Source: Spirogloea muscicola
Lineage: Eukaryota > Streptophyta > Zygnematophyceae > Spirogloeales > Spirogloeaceae
Assembly (NCBI GenBank): GCA_009602725.1
Contig: WELB01000271.1
Coordinates: 120,233-148,522 of the forward strand
Length of the DNA stretch: 28,290 bases
Reading direction: 5' to 3'
The notes beneath the pieces are model-generated. The model did no database searches, was not told the origin of the DNA, and was given only the letters and a program-made list of their open reading frames with translations. Within the stretch, counting starts at the first letter, position 1; each line of letters opens with the position of its first letter. The position numbers and the translations under genes were made by a program. Below, piece by piece: positions 18,508-28,190 of the stretch.

Positions 18508-19666
18508 AGTTACACCCTCTACTCCCTCACACTCGCGTGCGCCTCCAGCGCCGCTGCGTGGTAACCCCCGCCTGGGAATCTCTCACCGCCCGCTTCGGCC
18601 CCCTGGCCACCCTGACCTGGAGCGGTGGCCTACTCGGGACGCGCGCCGAACCCTCCGCAGCGGTCACGCAAGGTGGGGACAGGTAGGTTGCAGCAGCGGT
18701 CCAGGACGGCGTATCCCGCACCGACATGGAGCGCATGACGGCTGAGATGATGACAAAGTGGAAGGCAGAGATGCAGGCCACTATGGCTGCCAGTGCTACA
18801 GTTGTCCATGTGAATAGGAGGCGGACGGAGGAGGAGGAGGAGGCGGACCACCGCCTTCCTTATGGTATGGGAGTGGAGTTGGTGGAAGCGGGGATGGCGG
18901 GCCGGCATGGGCCCGGCAGCCGCCAACCGACAGGGAGTGCAGATCGCCTCAAGGGCAAGGAGCACGGTCGGCGTCAGGAGCAGGGCACTCGTTACCCGTT
19001 GTCATCTGTACGGGTGGTAAAAGGGCCGGCGGTCGAAGAACGCGTGGGTAGCGTATAGCCTGGCCGCCGTTAAGAGAGCAGCCTCCAGGTCGTACCGTCG
19101 CCCTGAAGTTATGCAGCAGTTTCTGGTATTTGCAGCTAGCAATGGGGTTGTTGCACGCGAGGGCGGTCCTGGGGCAAGTGGCAGGTTGACGACAGCCACT
19201 GCTACGAGGCCCGTGCCAGGGGGAGACCTTCCAGCAGACGGCTGGGAGTGAGCGAGGCGGGTGGCGCGACGGCCACCTTCGGCGTGGAGGATGATGACGT
19301 GGTGCAGGACGATGACGTGGTGGTGGACGCTGACGTGGCTGCACACAATGGCGTTGCTGCGGCGACGACGTGGGAGGAAGATGATTCTGTTTGAGGTGCC
19401 AGCGGGGCAGTGGTACTGTCCGCGCTGCGCATAGGGCTGTCGCAGTTAGGATGCTTAACTCCCGGGGATGCAGCTGCCTCAGTCCCGGGCTGCGGAGGGG
19501 GGGGGGGGGTGTGGTGACTCTTCTGCCACATCCTTTGCATGTCTGCTTACTTTGTAGTGAGGCCATGCAGGGCAGGCTGCTGCCAAGCAGAGTCCTGGCC
19601 TGTAGGCGGAGCTTCAGATGTGGCACTTCGACGCGTAGAGGGCGCTATACGGGCAGGCACGACAGC
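18508..19666 (+). mobile_element. family B internal region, copy A
   Basis: The region between the two family B LTRs has no RT, integrase or protease motif. It holds the helical ORF at 18726-19058, a G13 run near 19496, and a 3' section (19400-19666) ending TATACGGGCAGGCACGACAG just before the next LTR. The same section recurs at 21200-21446. The element appears non-autonomous. Confidence 0.75.
18726..19058 (+). CDS. family B charged helical protein, copy A
   Basis: A true ATG opens a 110-codon frame. The N-terminal half is likely helical and charged: MERMTAEMMTKWKAEMQATM, then an acidic run EEEEEADHRLPYGMGVELVE. The same order recurs in copy B (20551 onward), so the frame was probably coding. 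A Gag-like structural role is possible because copy B has a zinc knuckle upstream, but no catalytic motif is present. It may have been longer or spliced. Confidence 0.45.
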   Translation: MERMTAEMMTKWKAEMQATMAASATVVHVNRRRTEEEEEADHRLPYGMGVELVEAGMAGRHGPGSRQPTGSADRLKGKEHGRRQEQGTRYPLSSVRVVKGPAVEERVGSV

Positions 19667-19935
19667 TGTCATGCCCGGGCGCGTAGTGTCGTCGTAGCGT
19701 CGGCTAGAGGGCCGTTGGGCGGAACCGAGCAGGCCTAACCCTGGTCGGATATATATCAGGTAGGAAGGTGGTATAGGGAACCTCAGCGGGTTGACCCTTG
19801 GGGTGACTCGCTGAATAGGGTGCAACCCGTAGGGCGGGCCGGAGAGCCCCGGGCGCCGGAGCTAAGTCCCTGGACCTACTGCCTTGACCTCCCTCGCGGG
19901 GTGGGCTCTTAAGAGATCGGAGGGCGGAGAGAGCT
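19667..19935 (+). mobile_element. family B LTR (second copy)
   Basis: Starts TGTCATGCCCGGGCGC at 19667. It contains a TATATATA-type box at 19748-19756, absent from the first copy because of its deletion. Similarity to the first copy ends at GGCGGAGAGAG near 19935. The expected LTR end is missing, so LTR and internal DNA are fused here by deletion. Confidence 0.72.
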
Positions 19936-19961
19936 CGTCGGTGGCGGCGACCGCGACGGAG

Positions 19962-20432
19962 ATGGCGGCGTTGCTGGTGGTGACCAGGGTGGAGATGGCG
20001 GCAATGGCGGCGACGGCACCAGCAGCGACGGGGGCTGCAAAGGGTGAGGTGGCGGTGCCAGCCAAGGGCGACGTAAGGCTTGCTGCTCAGCCACGGCAGT
20101 GGCGGGGGCTCGGCAAGCTGGTCATGGCGGCGGCGACGGATGTGCCAGCCAGGCCGGCTGGGGCCGTCCGCTGCTTCGCCTGCGACCAGGCGGGGCATGT
20201 CCGGCGGGACTGCCCAAGGAGGGCCAGGATGCGTTGCGGCAGGACCGGCCATGGTGCAGGCAGGTATTGGACTCTTCATTCTGAGCAGAGGCCGGCCCAC
20301 CTGCAGACGCATGCGGCGCCCCAGGTGGCCAGGATCTCGGTTGCAGGAGTTGCACAAGGATGCCGCGCAAGGGGACGGGCGGTTCCCAGGTGGGCGCGGG
20401 GAGGCGCCGAGAACGACGGAGAGGCGCAGTGA
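19962..20432 (+). CDS. family B Gag-like zinc-knuckle protein
   Basis: From the first ATG (19962) the frame gives about 156 codons; the open frame extends further upstream without an ATG. After an Ala/Val-rich N-terminus it has a CX2CX4HX4C knuckle, CFACDQAGHVRRDC (C71, C74, H79, C84), the nucleic-acid-binding motif of Gag nucleocapsids. A second knuckle seems to follow but is broken: CGRTGHGAGRY lacks the first cysteine and ends in Tyr instead of Cys. Known role of the motif: RNA binding and packaging. Because no polymerase is encoded, the element would need enzymes from elsewhere. The start is uncertain. Confidence 0.65.
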   Translation: MAALLVVTRVEMAAMAATAPAATGAAKGEVAVPAKGDVRLAAQPRQWRGLGKLVMAAATDVPARPAGAVRCFACDQAGHVRRDCPRRARMRCGRTGHGAGRYWTLHSEQRPAHLQTHAAPQVARISVAGVAQGCRARGRAVPRWARGGAENDGEAQ

Positions 20433-20550
20433 GCGGAGAGAGGCGCAAGGAGCAGGGGGCTGCTCCCAGGTGGGCGCGGGGAGGCGCCGAGAGCTTAGGC
20501 GGGATAGGGAGGCGCCAGCCGTAGCTCAGGCCAGCTCGTCGTGCACCGAG

Positions 20551-20916
20551 ATGTAGCAGTTGAGGGCGGAGTTGGCGGAGATGAAGGCCACGATGGCAGC
20601 CAGGGCTGCGGTGGCGCAGGCAGACCAGAGGAGGAGGGACGAGGAGGAGGCGGAGCATCGCCTGCGCTACGGTTTGGATGAGGAGGTGGTGGACGCTAGG
20701 GACGTGAGGCGTGTTCACCGCCTGCGCTCTTGCTTGGACGTGGTGGACGATATGGACAAGGAGGAGGCGGAGCACCGCCTACGCTACGGTTTGGGCGTGG
20801 AGGTGGTGGACGTCAGGATGGCCATGCGGCCGGGAGCGGCTGTGGCTGGCTACGGGGCCCAGCAGCACAAGGCTGGGTGGGGGCCCGCAGAGCAGTTGAG
20901 CGGGAGCGGGCATTGA
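20551..20916 (+). pseudogene. family B charged helical protein, copy B
   Basis: This is homologous to 18726-19058, but the start reads ATG TAG where copy A has ATG GAG, a stop at codon 2. The rest stays open: LAEMKATMAARAAVAQADQR, then EEAEHRLRYGL twice (about 20644 and 20761, 117 bp apart), an in-frame 39-codon duplication. It is rich in E, R and A and probably helical. Confidence 0.6.
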
Positions 20917-21445
20917 CCCGGCGAGGCAGCAAGGCGCTGCAGAGGAGGGGGAGCCACGGGGAGCATGGCGTGGAAGCCCACATCGGAAGAACGCTGAGGC
21001 AGTGAAGGGCCTGGTCGCCATGGAGCAAGGGCGTTTCAGGTCAGGGGACCCACCAGCACATGGCTTGCGATGAGCGAGACGTGAGTGAGACGGCCACCTA
21101 TTGCGTGGAACGAAGGTTGGCGAGGAGCCCGTGGTGAGCGTGGTCAACCCAGAGTGCTGGGTGGTGATCTGCGAGGAGCGTGGGAGCTCTTCCGTGCGTG
21201 GGACGTGCTGCGCATAGCGCAGTTCAGATTTGAAATGCTCAACTCCTAGGGATGCAGCTGCCTAGGTCCCAGGCAGCTGGGGGGGTGGTGTGTGACTCAT
21301 TGCCACATGCTGTGCATGCCTGCTGACCTGGTAGTGAGGCCATGCAGGGCAGGCTACTGCTAGTCAGGCAGAGTCCTGGTCTGTAGGTGGAGTTCCAGGT
21401 GTGGACGACGATGCGTAGTGGGCGCTATACGGGCAGGCACGACAG

Positions 21446-21946
21446 GCAGCAGGCGGCGGCAGCAGAGCTGTGGCAGCGGCTGCAGCGGCAGTCAGCAGCA
21501 GCAGAACTTTGGCGGCGCCTGCGTCAGCAGGCAGCAGCAGGGCTGTGCCTCTCTTGGCGTCACGGGTCCGACTGAGGAGTCTCGCCTCGGCCTACAACCG
21601 ATAAGCGTTCCATCTGCCATCCCTCCCCCCCGAGGGTGTGACAAGGGTTGTCCCCAAGGCCCTCCCGGGAGGGGCGGGCCTCACCAATGGGGACACGAAG
21701 CGACGCCCCTTGGGGGGCGCGAAGGGACGCCCCTTGGGTGGCACCAAGGAGGCGCGACGCGGCGTCTCGGACGGCGCCAAGGAGGCACAAAGCGGCGGCC
21801 CCTTGCACGGTTGCACTGCGGTACGGAAGCCGGGGCCTCGGACCGTATTTAGCTACATACAGTGGAGCAAAGCTACCGGTACCGTTTGGGACTTCGATTG
21901 TAAGGTTCCGACACCGTTGGCACTCCTAAACGGAGGGAACGTTACA
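21446..21946 (-). mobile_element. copy 3, 3' LTR (truncated)
   Basis: On the minus strand it begins TGTAACGTTCCCTCC at 21946 and keeps U3, a TATA-region variant and the CAG-rich tract. It stops at 21446, fused to the end of family B, so the hairpin part is missing. It contains GGCGCC-rich repeats like those at 17690-17815. Confidence 0.82.
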
Positions 21947-24325
21947 TACATCCCCACTTAGATGTTCACGTCCTCGGGAACATGAAGGGAGCACTACAGA
22001 AGACACTGGAAGACGGAGAGAAGAGGCAATGCTTCCTGTCAGATAATGTTTAACGAGGGAAGGACGATTGGCAAGACCGACCGCAGAGTCCCCTGTACTG
22101 TGCTCAGGCGCAGAGCCTAGCCACTTGAGGAGGTACTGACTGGGACCTACGACGCCCACAGAGAATGGCCCGGTGTGACAAAATCTCCTCCACGTTACAC
22201 TCTTTTCGTTGTTAAGAGCGAGGGGAGGTGGGGGCGGTTGGACAAAGCCATCCGTATGGTATGGCTCGAGCCGAGACGAATGGAAAAGTTAATAAAATTT
22301 GCATTGTAGCGGTGTATCGAGCTCATATGCAACCTTGCCGACCAGGCGCCTTACACGAAAGGGTGCAACCCAATTTGGCAGCAACTTGGGCATACCCACA
22401 GCCCGCAAGGTTAGGTGCTCAGTGCTCATTAGCAATTGGGCACCCACGATGAAGGACACATGCTTGCGACGCAAATCAGCATTCTGCTTCTGCCAGTTGT
22501 GAGCAACTGTCAAAACGTGCTTATCCCTCCGCTGAGCCTCCAGGAGGTCACCGGTAAAGCTTACTGCGGCCGGAACGCACTTTGGCCCACCCACCTGCAA
22601 AGGTGATGGGGGATACTGACATTAAGGAAAGAGGGTGTACTTTTTTTTGGTAGTGATGAACGGCGGTCTTCAAAGCATACTCGCTGGAGCAAGGTACTCG
22701 TCCCAGTCAGCGTGACTGAGGTTTACAAATTGCCTTAGCATGTCCGCCAGAACCCGCTTCAATTTTACAGTCTGACCTTGACCGTCTGGTTGTGAGTGGA
22801 AAGCTGTGGATATGAATTGCTTGTGCCAATAAGCCTGCACACCTTCTTCAGATCGACCGGCGAGGATTGCGATCAGACGATTCGCTCGGGTACTCCGTGC
22901 AATTTTCAGACTCGGTCCACAGACATGCCAGCAACTTGGCAGGCTACGCTTGCCTTACTACGCTGGCAGGTGGCGGAAGTCCTCACAAAAGCTCTTCTTG
23001 GACTTACAAGCCCGGCCACCTTAAGAGACATTGATAGCTTTTCTTGGCTTCCCAATATCCAAGTGACCACTGTACTCAGGCTCATGCGTCTCGTGCATTT
23101 TAAGTAGTGCGCAAGGCATTGCAGTTGGGCACCACAATGGCGTCACCTCGCTACCAGAAGCCTTGGTCACATACTACTGCGCATTGTTTGGTTGTTCGTG
23201 CAAACCAAGGATCTGTGCATACCCATCACGACTACGCACACACAGCTCAGACAGGTGGTGGTGCACTGCCGAACGGCCACACGGGCAGGCCGCACGTCTG
23301 CGGTCTGAGCCCTTGTGGCACACAAGACAGGCGCCACAGCAGCCCCTACAATGTTGCGGCCACCGGGTCCGCAGCATTGATACGTCCAGGGTGGTACAAC
23401 TACTGGACTGGAATACTACCGGACTACTAGCTCACCAAGCTTGACGCCTGCTCTTTGCTGCTGTGTGCGAAAAACGGTCGACTGGCTATGGCCCGTTACA
23501 ACCGTAGATTCAGCACCCTGGAGATAGCATCGCCACACATGGAGGGCGTGAACACAACAGCAAGGAGGTCTTGCTCCCCCCGTAGTTGAGATGCGACCGG
23601 CAGGACTGAGCAGGCAATTCTCAATCGCTACGGGGGGACCCTCCTGCAAGAGAACGGCAAATGCCGATCGAAGAGGCGTCACAATACATATAACTACAAT
23701 GGTGCGCCTTCTCCAGGCAAGGCCCAAAACTGGTGGGGATAATAGTACCCATTCTAAATTTCCTCAAACGCCCGCGGGCATTTGGACGTCCACCCAAGGT
23801 CACGTTTTTACGAGTGAGCTTCGTGAGAGGAGATGTCACACCGTGTCCTTGCAGGAATCCTGACAGGAACGGGGATACTGTGCGAAGCCCAAAAGAAACG
23901 CAACTGTGGCACATTCCGTGGCACTTAGCCAGTCCTTTATGTCAGCCTCTGCTGACAGATGCAGCACGGTGGACTACTACTTTTGGGGTTGACGCGAACC
24001 CCGTCTCTGCCCACAGCATGCCCAAATACTGGTCACGCATACTTGCCGTACAAGGGATTCTCACGTCGCAAGGGCAGCATTAGCTGCAGGTGCAATACGT
24101 GATCCTCCTATACGAACACCGGTATGTCATTCAAGTATACCAGCACAGAGTCAATACGAAGGGGCCAAAGACTCCCACTGTCACAGACTGACACTGGACT
24201 GGAAGTGTCCGAGCGGCGCACAACAAACCAACGCAGGACTTTCCCAGGCGTGATACAAAGGTCGTGATTAGCTCTTACAATTCGAGGAAGCAAAGCACGC
24301 TTGCTCCTCTGAATGATCACACAGA
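21947..24325 (-). pseudogene. pol of copy 3: RT, RNase H, integrase, chromodomain
   Basis: Minus-strand order from 24325: RT with the YLDD site changed (VLVYLNDIPVF near 24120), the RT connection (GFLQGHGVTSPLTKLTRK near 23840), RNase H (23416-23727, VVTGHSQ in place of VTDHCP), and a tether (YHPGRINAADP near 23380). Integrase follows: zinc-binding region with HETHEPEYSGHLD (23060-23100), core PERIVSDRNPR (about 22880) and TAFHSQPDGQ (about 22790), and the C-terminal domain (22289-22600, WVAPFRV). The chromodomain (21926-22159) reads YLLKWLGSAPEH, losing one cage aromatic. The expected catalytic Glu after DGQ appears replaced by Val. It is interrupted by many stops and frameshifts, but keeps about 570 bp that element 1 lacks. 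Confidence 0.82.
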
Positions 24326-24329
24326 TCAT

Positions 24330-24975
24330 TGCTGCCAGGCAGAGACTGCTGGTATATGTCGCCCGCCACCCAGATTTTGGTGCTGTACACGGGGTACAGA
24401 CGATGATATCTCAGGGGCTGGTTGCACCGGCTAGGATCCTCATGAACTTAAGGGCCACTACGTCCTTAGTCGATAAGAACTTGATCGGTGTACTTAGCTT
24501 GGATGTGGTGTTCACTGATTAGGATCGCGTGACATTGGTCAATGGCCAACCCACCGATGTGCTGGGTTCCAATTCGCATCCAGAAAGACAAGGCCGGAGT
24601 GTCTTGTTATGCTATTGAGCTAGCTGGAAGTTTTCAAATTGAATCTGGGGGACGAGTGGCTGGTTGCCACATCAGCATGCCTTTATTTTGAGCGTCATAC
24701 TTGCTCTGTACAATGTTGCGCACGGCGCTTTGTCCTTTGCAATGTGGATGATTGGGTTGGTGCCACATCAGCATGCCTTGACTTTGAGAGCGTCATCATT
24801 GCACTGTACAAGTGGCGCTCGGCGCCTTGTCCTTTGCAATGAGCAGACCTTTACACCGCCATAGGCGGCTGGCAATTCGACTCTGCTGTTGCCATGCAGA
24901 TGAAGAAGCTGCTGTTCAAGCAAGCGGTCGAATCCGAGTACCTTGTGTTGATGACGTTGTGTGACGAGTCTGCCC
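24330..24975 (+). pseudogene. plus-strand protease remnant of a related element
   Basis: In plus frames the segment matches the element 1 protease region: ARILMNLRATTSLVDKNL for [18 protein letters not shown], then VPIRIQKDKAGVSCYAIEL, LGDEWLVATSACL, and MKKLLFKQAVESEYLVLM for [19 protein letters not shown]. The DTG active site is replaced by NLR. A stretch of about 96 bp is duplicated (GCCACATCAGCATGCC at 24666 and 24762). It is opposite in orientation to copy 3 and diverged from element 1, so it is a different subfamily. It ends against an LTR fragment. Confidence 0.75.
24666..24857. repeat. tandem duplication, 2 x about 96 bp
   Basis: Both units start GCCACATCAGCATGCC and end CCTTTGCAATG. 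The length equals 32 codons, so the protease frame repeats in phase. The units differ at many positions, so the duplication is old. Confidence 0.8.
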
Positions 24976-25423
24976 CCTTTGTCCCGCCCGTCCCTCCTGG
25001 GGAGAGCCCTGGGGACAATCCTCGTCACACCCTCAGTGGAAGGGTGGCAGGAGAAACGCTATAAGTCGTGGGCATTGGCCGGACCCCTCAGTCCGACCAA
25101 CGCCCGAGAGAGACACAGCCCTGCTGCTGCCTAGCCAGCCCCGCTGCTGCCTGCTGCTGCCGCCGCCGCCACAGCTCTGCTGCTGCCGCCTGCTGCCAGC
25201 CCGTCGCCGTAGCTCATCGCTGCAGGCCCTGCCGGCTCTCCGTAAGTCTAATGGTAGAGTCACCGCCCTAGGGCGGTGCCTCAGGGTAAGACTTCCGCTT
25301 CGCTCTGTGCGCGTAGGTGCGTTGGCGTTCTCCTGTATGAGGGTTGTCTCCAAACACCCAATGCTCAAATCCAAAGTAGGACACCTTGACTCTAACTGTG
25401 TGATTAGTTGCAGAGATGTCACA
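24976..25423 (+). mobile_element. family A LTR, 5'-truncated
   Basis: Plus-oriented, from about CTTTGTCCCGCCC to GATGTCACA at 25423. It has the TATA-like CTATAAGTCG near 25058, the CTG/GCC tract, a GTAAGT near 25242 and a perfect hairpin palindrome at 25261-25278. It is closely related to the solo LTR at 8558-9466. It lies within a family C LTR, whose 3' part follows. Confidence 0.83.
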
Positions 25424-25521
25424 CTTTGCCTGTGCAGTGGTTTGGTCCCTAGACTCCCTACAGCCGGACTTAATGAGGACTGCTCACCCTGACTGCGTGT
25501 GTAGGGCGAGGTTTCCCTACA
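25424..25521 (+). mobile_element. family C LTR, 3' fragment
   Basis: From CTTTGCCTGTG to CCCTACA, matching 15790-15885 (TTGGTCCCTA, CTACAGCCGRACTTAA, GACTGCTCACCCT, GTGTGTAGGGCGAGGTT). It preserves the CA end that is mutated at 15885. Confidence 0.8.
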
Positions 25522-25906
25522 ACTCCCACCTCGAAAAGGAGAAGCAACTACCTCAAAGTAAGGCGATGGCTGTGATGAGGCCTGCTCAAGTGAAAGAAAG
25601 TCAAAAGCTCAAAAGGAATGAACAAGGTCCACGCCGGTGACGCTGCCGCCCGAGGCGCTTGCCACGGCCATGGACGAGCCCAGGCCCGGCCATCCACCTC
25701 ATCCCTCGGCACACCCGTTCACCTTGGGCTCCCGGCTTTGGATCTCGCTTTTCAGCACTGTTCAGGCCGACCTCGAGCTGTTTGCCTGTGCCGTCCTGGT
25801 CGCGGATGCGTCGGCCTCCTGTGCTGGTGTAATGAATGAGGATCTCAAGCCCAAGGACGAGGCGTCGGTGTGTCGCGAGCAGATTTTGGAGCCGGAGCAC
25901 TTGGTG
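25522..25906 (+). other. possible family C internal start with truncated ORF
   Basis: The sequence directly after a family C LTR end should be that element's leader and gag. No tRNA-complementary primer site is clear (ACTCCCACC follows the LTR). From an ATG at 25670 a frame of about 79 codons (MDEPRPGHPPHPSAHPFTLG, later PKDEASVCREQILEPEHL) runs into the LTR at 25907, which breaks it. I do not recognise the protein, and no Gag motif is seen in the short part left. Confidence 0.35.
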
Positions 25907-26570
25907 TGTGACATCTTTGCTCTTAATCACACAGTTAGAGTCAGAATGTCCTGGTTTGGATTCGAGTATAGGGTGTTTTGGAGACAACCCTCATACAGGA
26001 GAACGCCAACGCACATACGCGCACAGAGCGCAGCGGAAGTCTTACCCTGAGGCACCGCCCTAGAGCGGTGACTCTACCAATAGACTTACAGAGAGCCGGC
26101 AGGGCCCGCAGCGATGAGCTGCGGCGACGGGCTGGCAGCAGCCGGCAGCAGCAGAGCTGTGGCGGCGGCGGCAGCAGCAGGCAGCAGCGGGGCTGGCTAG
26201 GCAGCCGCAGGGCTGTGTCTCTTTCCGGCGTTGGTCAACTGAGGAGTCTGACCAAGGCCCACTACTTATAGCGGTTCTCCTGCCACCCCTCCCCTGAGGG
26301 TGTGACGAGGGTCGGCCCCAAGGCCCTCCCTTGGAGGGGCGGGCCTGACAAGGGGACACGACAAACACAACAGGCTGGCACACAGGGCCAGTGGCCTTTA
26401 GCACGAGTCCAAGGGACTAGTGCCAAGGAGGTGGCGCGCCAGGCCAATAGCCTGGCTCACGGAGTGCAGCCAAGCTACCCGCACCGTTTGGGACTCCAAA
26501 CGGTAGATACGTTACGCTCATGTAAGGTTATCGCGCGCCGTTGGCACCTTCAAACGGCGGAAACGTTACA
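25907..26570 (-). mobile_element. copy 4, 3' LTR
   Basis: 664 bp; on the minus strand TGTAACGTTTCCGCC to AAGATGTCACA. Compared with the solo LTR at 8558-9466 it lacks about 245 bp of U3, consistent with a deletion between two CACGG repeats. It has CTATAAGTAG (minus, about 26266-26275), GTAAGT near 26087 and the hairpin at 26053-26070 with one mismatch. It abuts a polypurine tract at 26571-26583 (AAGTGGGGAGGTA). Confidence 0.9.
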
Positions 26571-27187
26571 TACCTCCCCACTTAGATGTTCACGTCCTCG
26601 GAAACAAGAAGGGAGTACGACAGATACCAAGGGTGTTAAGCCCTGCCTTCCCGGCGGGAAGGTTTTGGACGACGGAGAGAAGAGGCTTGGCCTCCTGTCA
26701 AATACTTCTGGACGCGGGAAGGGCAAATGGCAAGATTGTCCGCTGGTTCCCAGGTATTGTGCTCAGGCCCAAAGCCGAGCCACTTGATGAGGTACTCACG
26801 GGACTTACGACGCCCACGGAGAGTGTCCCGGTGTGACAAGATCTCCTCCACTTGAAACTCCTCCGCGCCATCAACGACGAGGGGAGGTGAGGGCGGTTGG
26901 ACACGGCCATCCGTATGGTATGGCTCGAGTTGAGACACATGGAAAACGTTGTGAATTTTCCAATGTACCGGTTTATCAATCTCATATGCGACCTTGCCGA
27001 CAAGGCGCATGACACGGAAAGGTCCAACCCACTTTGGTAGCAACTTAGGCGTACCAACAGCCCGCAAGACTAAGTGCTTAGTGCTCAAGAGCACTTGGGC
27101 ACCGACGTCGAAGGACACATGCCTGCGACGGCGATCAGCATACTGCTTTTGCCGGTTCTGAGCAATTATCAAGAATTGCTTAGCCCT
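26571..27187 (-). pseudogene. copy 4 integrase C-terminus and chromodomain
   Basis: The open frame 27328-26636 (230 codons) matches element 1 from about codon 48 (27187). It has KWVGPFRVMRL (GPY/F motif), HWKIHNVFHVSQLEPYH and a complete chromodomain, EEFQVEEI to YLIKWLGFGPEHNTWEP, with all three cage aromatics (F158, W183, F186). Unlike the other copies it has no frameshift or stop in this part. Upstream of 27187 the element is replaced by unrelated GC-rich DNA that happens to stay open for 48 codons. It is therefore a truncated element; whether the fused frame is expressed is unknown. Confidence 0.85.
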
Positions 27188-27390
27188 CCCCGCGAGGATC
27201 TCTACAGTGCCCGGTCCAAGCCGGAGCCAGCAGCCGCTACAGTGTCCGGCCCCAGCCGAAGCCAGCACCGCCGCGCCGCCTGGCCCGAGCCGGGACGAGC
27301 GGCCCAAGCCGAGCAGTCCGCTCGGCAAGACTCACCCTCTTGCCCACACCTGCGCCCACCCGCGCCTGCGTCCGCTCCTGCGCTCAGAGA

Positions 27391-27483
27391 GCGTAGAGCC
27401 CAGAGCATACGGCATACGGCAGCGCCTGCATCTGCGCCGCGCCCAGACAGCGTAGAGCCCAGAGCATACGGCGTACGGCAGCT
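27391..27483. repeat. 59-bp direct repeat
   Basis: GCGTAGAGCCCAGAGCATAC followed by GGCATACGGCAGC occurs at 27391, and with one change at 27450. Confidence 0.85.
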
Positions 27484-27691
27484 GGTGAATCTTCGCCCGG
27501 ACCCACGTCACGACTCGCAGTGAGCAGCCTTGCATACAGTGCTGCCATCGTCTCTGTCCAGATCTGACGATTGATGTCATTGTGAGCTTGCGGTATTATG
27601 CATAGTACTGTCATTGTGGTCAAGTAGTATGCTGCACTGTTGCTGGAGTCATTGATCTGGCATCCTGCATATATTTGCATATCTTGCATCG

Positions 27692-27803
27692 GTTACAAAA
27701 GCCGTGGTCCACACAATCTGTTACAAGAGACGTGGTCCGAACAATCTGTTACAAAAGCCGATTTATTTCCAAATTGTTTACAGAAGCCGCTTTACATGAT
27801 TGA
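27692..27803. repeat. 28-bp tandem repeat, four units
   Basis: Units start at 27692, 27720, 27748 and 27776 with GTTACAAAAGCCG or a variant, separated by GTGGTCCRMACAATCT. The last two units are diverged and AT-richer. Confidence 0.85.
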
Positions 27804-28190
27804 GTCGAGTCCATTTGATCCTTCTTTACTTGCAGAGCGGCCTCTGACTCCTCTCGCTAGACTCGAGTGATCAGCTTTTGTGAAACCTTGAGGTGCTTTG
27901 CTTCTGTTACTTGAGTATCATATCTATTCTGGTTGTTGGCTGAACCTTTTCTGTTGATTCCACATTGCATGAGATGGCGGTCCGGCAAACTCGTCAGACT
28001 GGACGAGCCAAGTAGCACAGATCTGCCTGAGATTGATCGATCTGCGCCTGTGGCACCTGAATCTTCTGTTACTGCAGTTACTCTACCGACCAGAGATGTC
28101 TGGCAGGCAGCAGTACCGACAGCGAGACACTTCCGCATTCAACGATCACACATGGCTTCAGTTGATTGTCCAAAAATAACAGGCACGCAT

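Larger units (their letters stand above)
19936..21446 (+). mobile_element. family B internal region, copy B
   Basis: A second internal region follows the shared LTR. In order: the zinc-knuckle ORF, a direct repeat of about 80 bp (20387 and 20466), the helical ORF with a duplicated 39-codon unit, and the conserved 3' section ending at GGCAGGCACGACAG (21445). The third LTR expected here is missing; a family A LTR fragment follows instead. Confidence 0.72.
27188..28190. other. unassigned flank, GC-rich then AT-rich
   Basis: 27188-27530 is GC-rich with pyrimidine and CCG runs; the rest is near-neutral to AT-rich. It holds a 59-bp and a 28-bp tandem repeat, listed separately. No protein family is recognised, and the plus-strand frame at 27933-28211 is featureless. 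It could be host DNA between two insertions or another element's interior. Confidence 0.4.

Noticed and set aside
19494-19509. G13 run as a functional G-quadruplex
   Set aside because: It is a single homopolymer in a transposon 3' section, and copy B has only a short G run at the matching place. Run length is also error-prone in sequencing.
20122-20775. 217-codon minus-strand ORF
   Set aside because: It is antisense to the family B zinc-knuckle and helical ORFs and is proline/leucine/histidine-rich from GC skew.
23174-23377. CLVCHKGSDRRR frame in copy 3 as the cysteine half of the integrase zinc finger
   Set aside because: It lies upstream of the histidine pair (HETHEPEYSGH at about 23060-23100), the wrong order for an HHCC domain, and another frame there reads as the RNase H tether. 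It is probably a chance frame.
27692-27803. 28-bp repeats as a CRISPR array
   Set aside because: The units are contiguous imperfect tandem repeats without unique spacers, in a eukaryotic setting.
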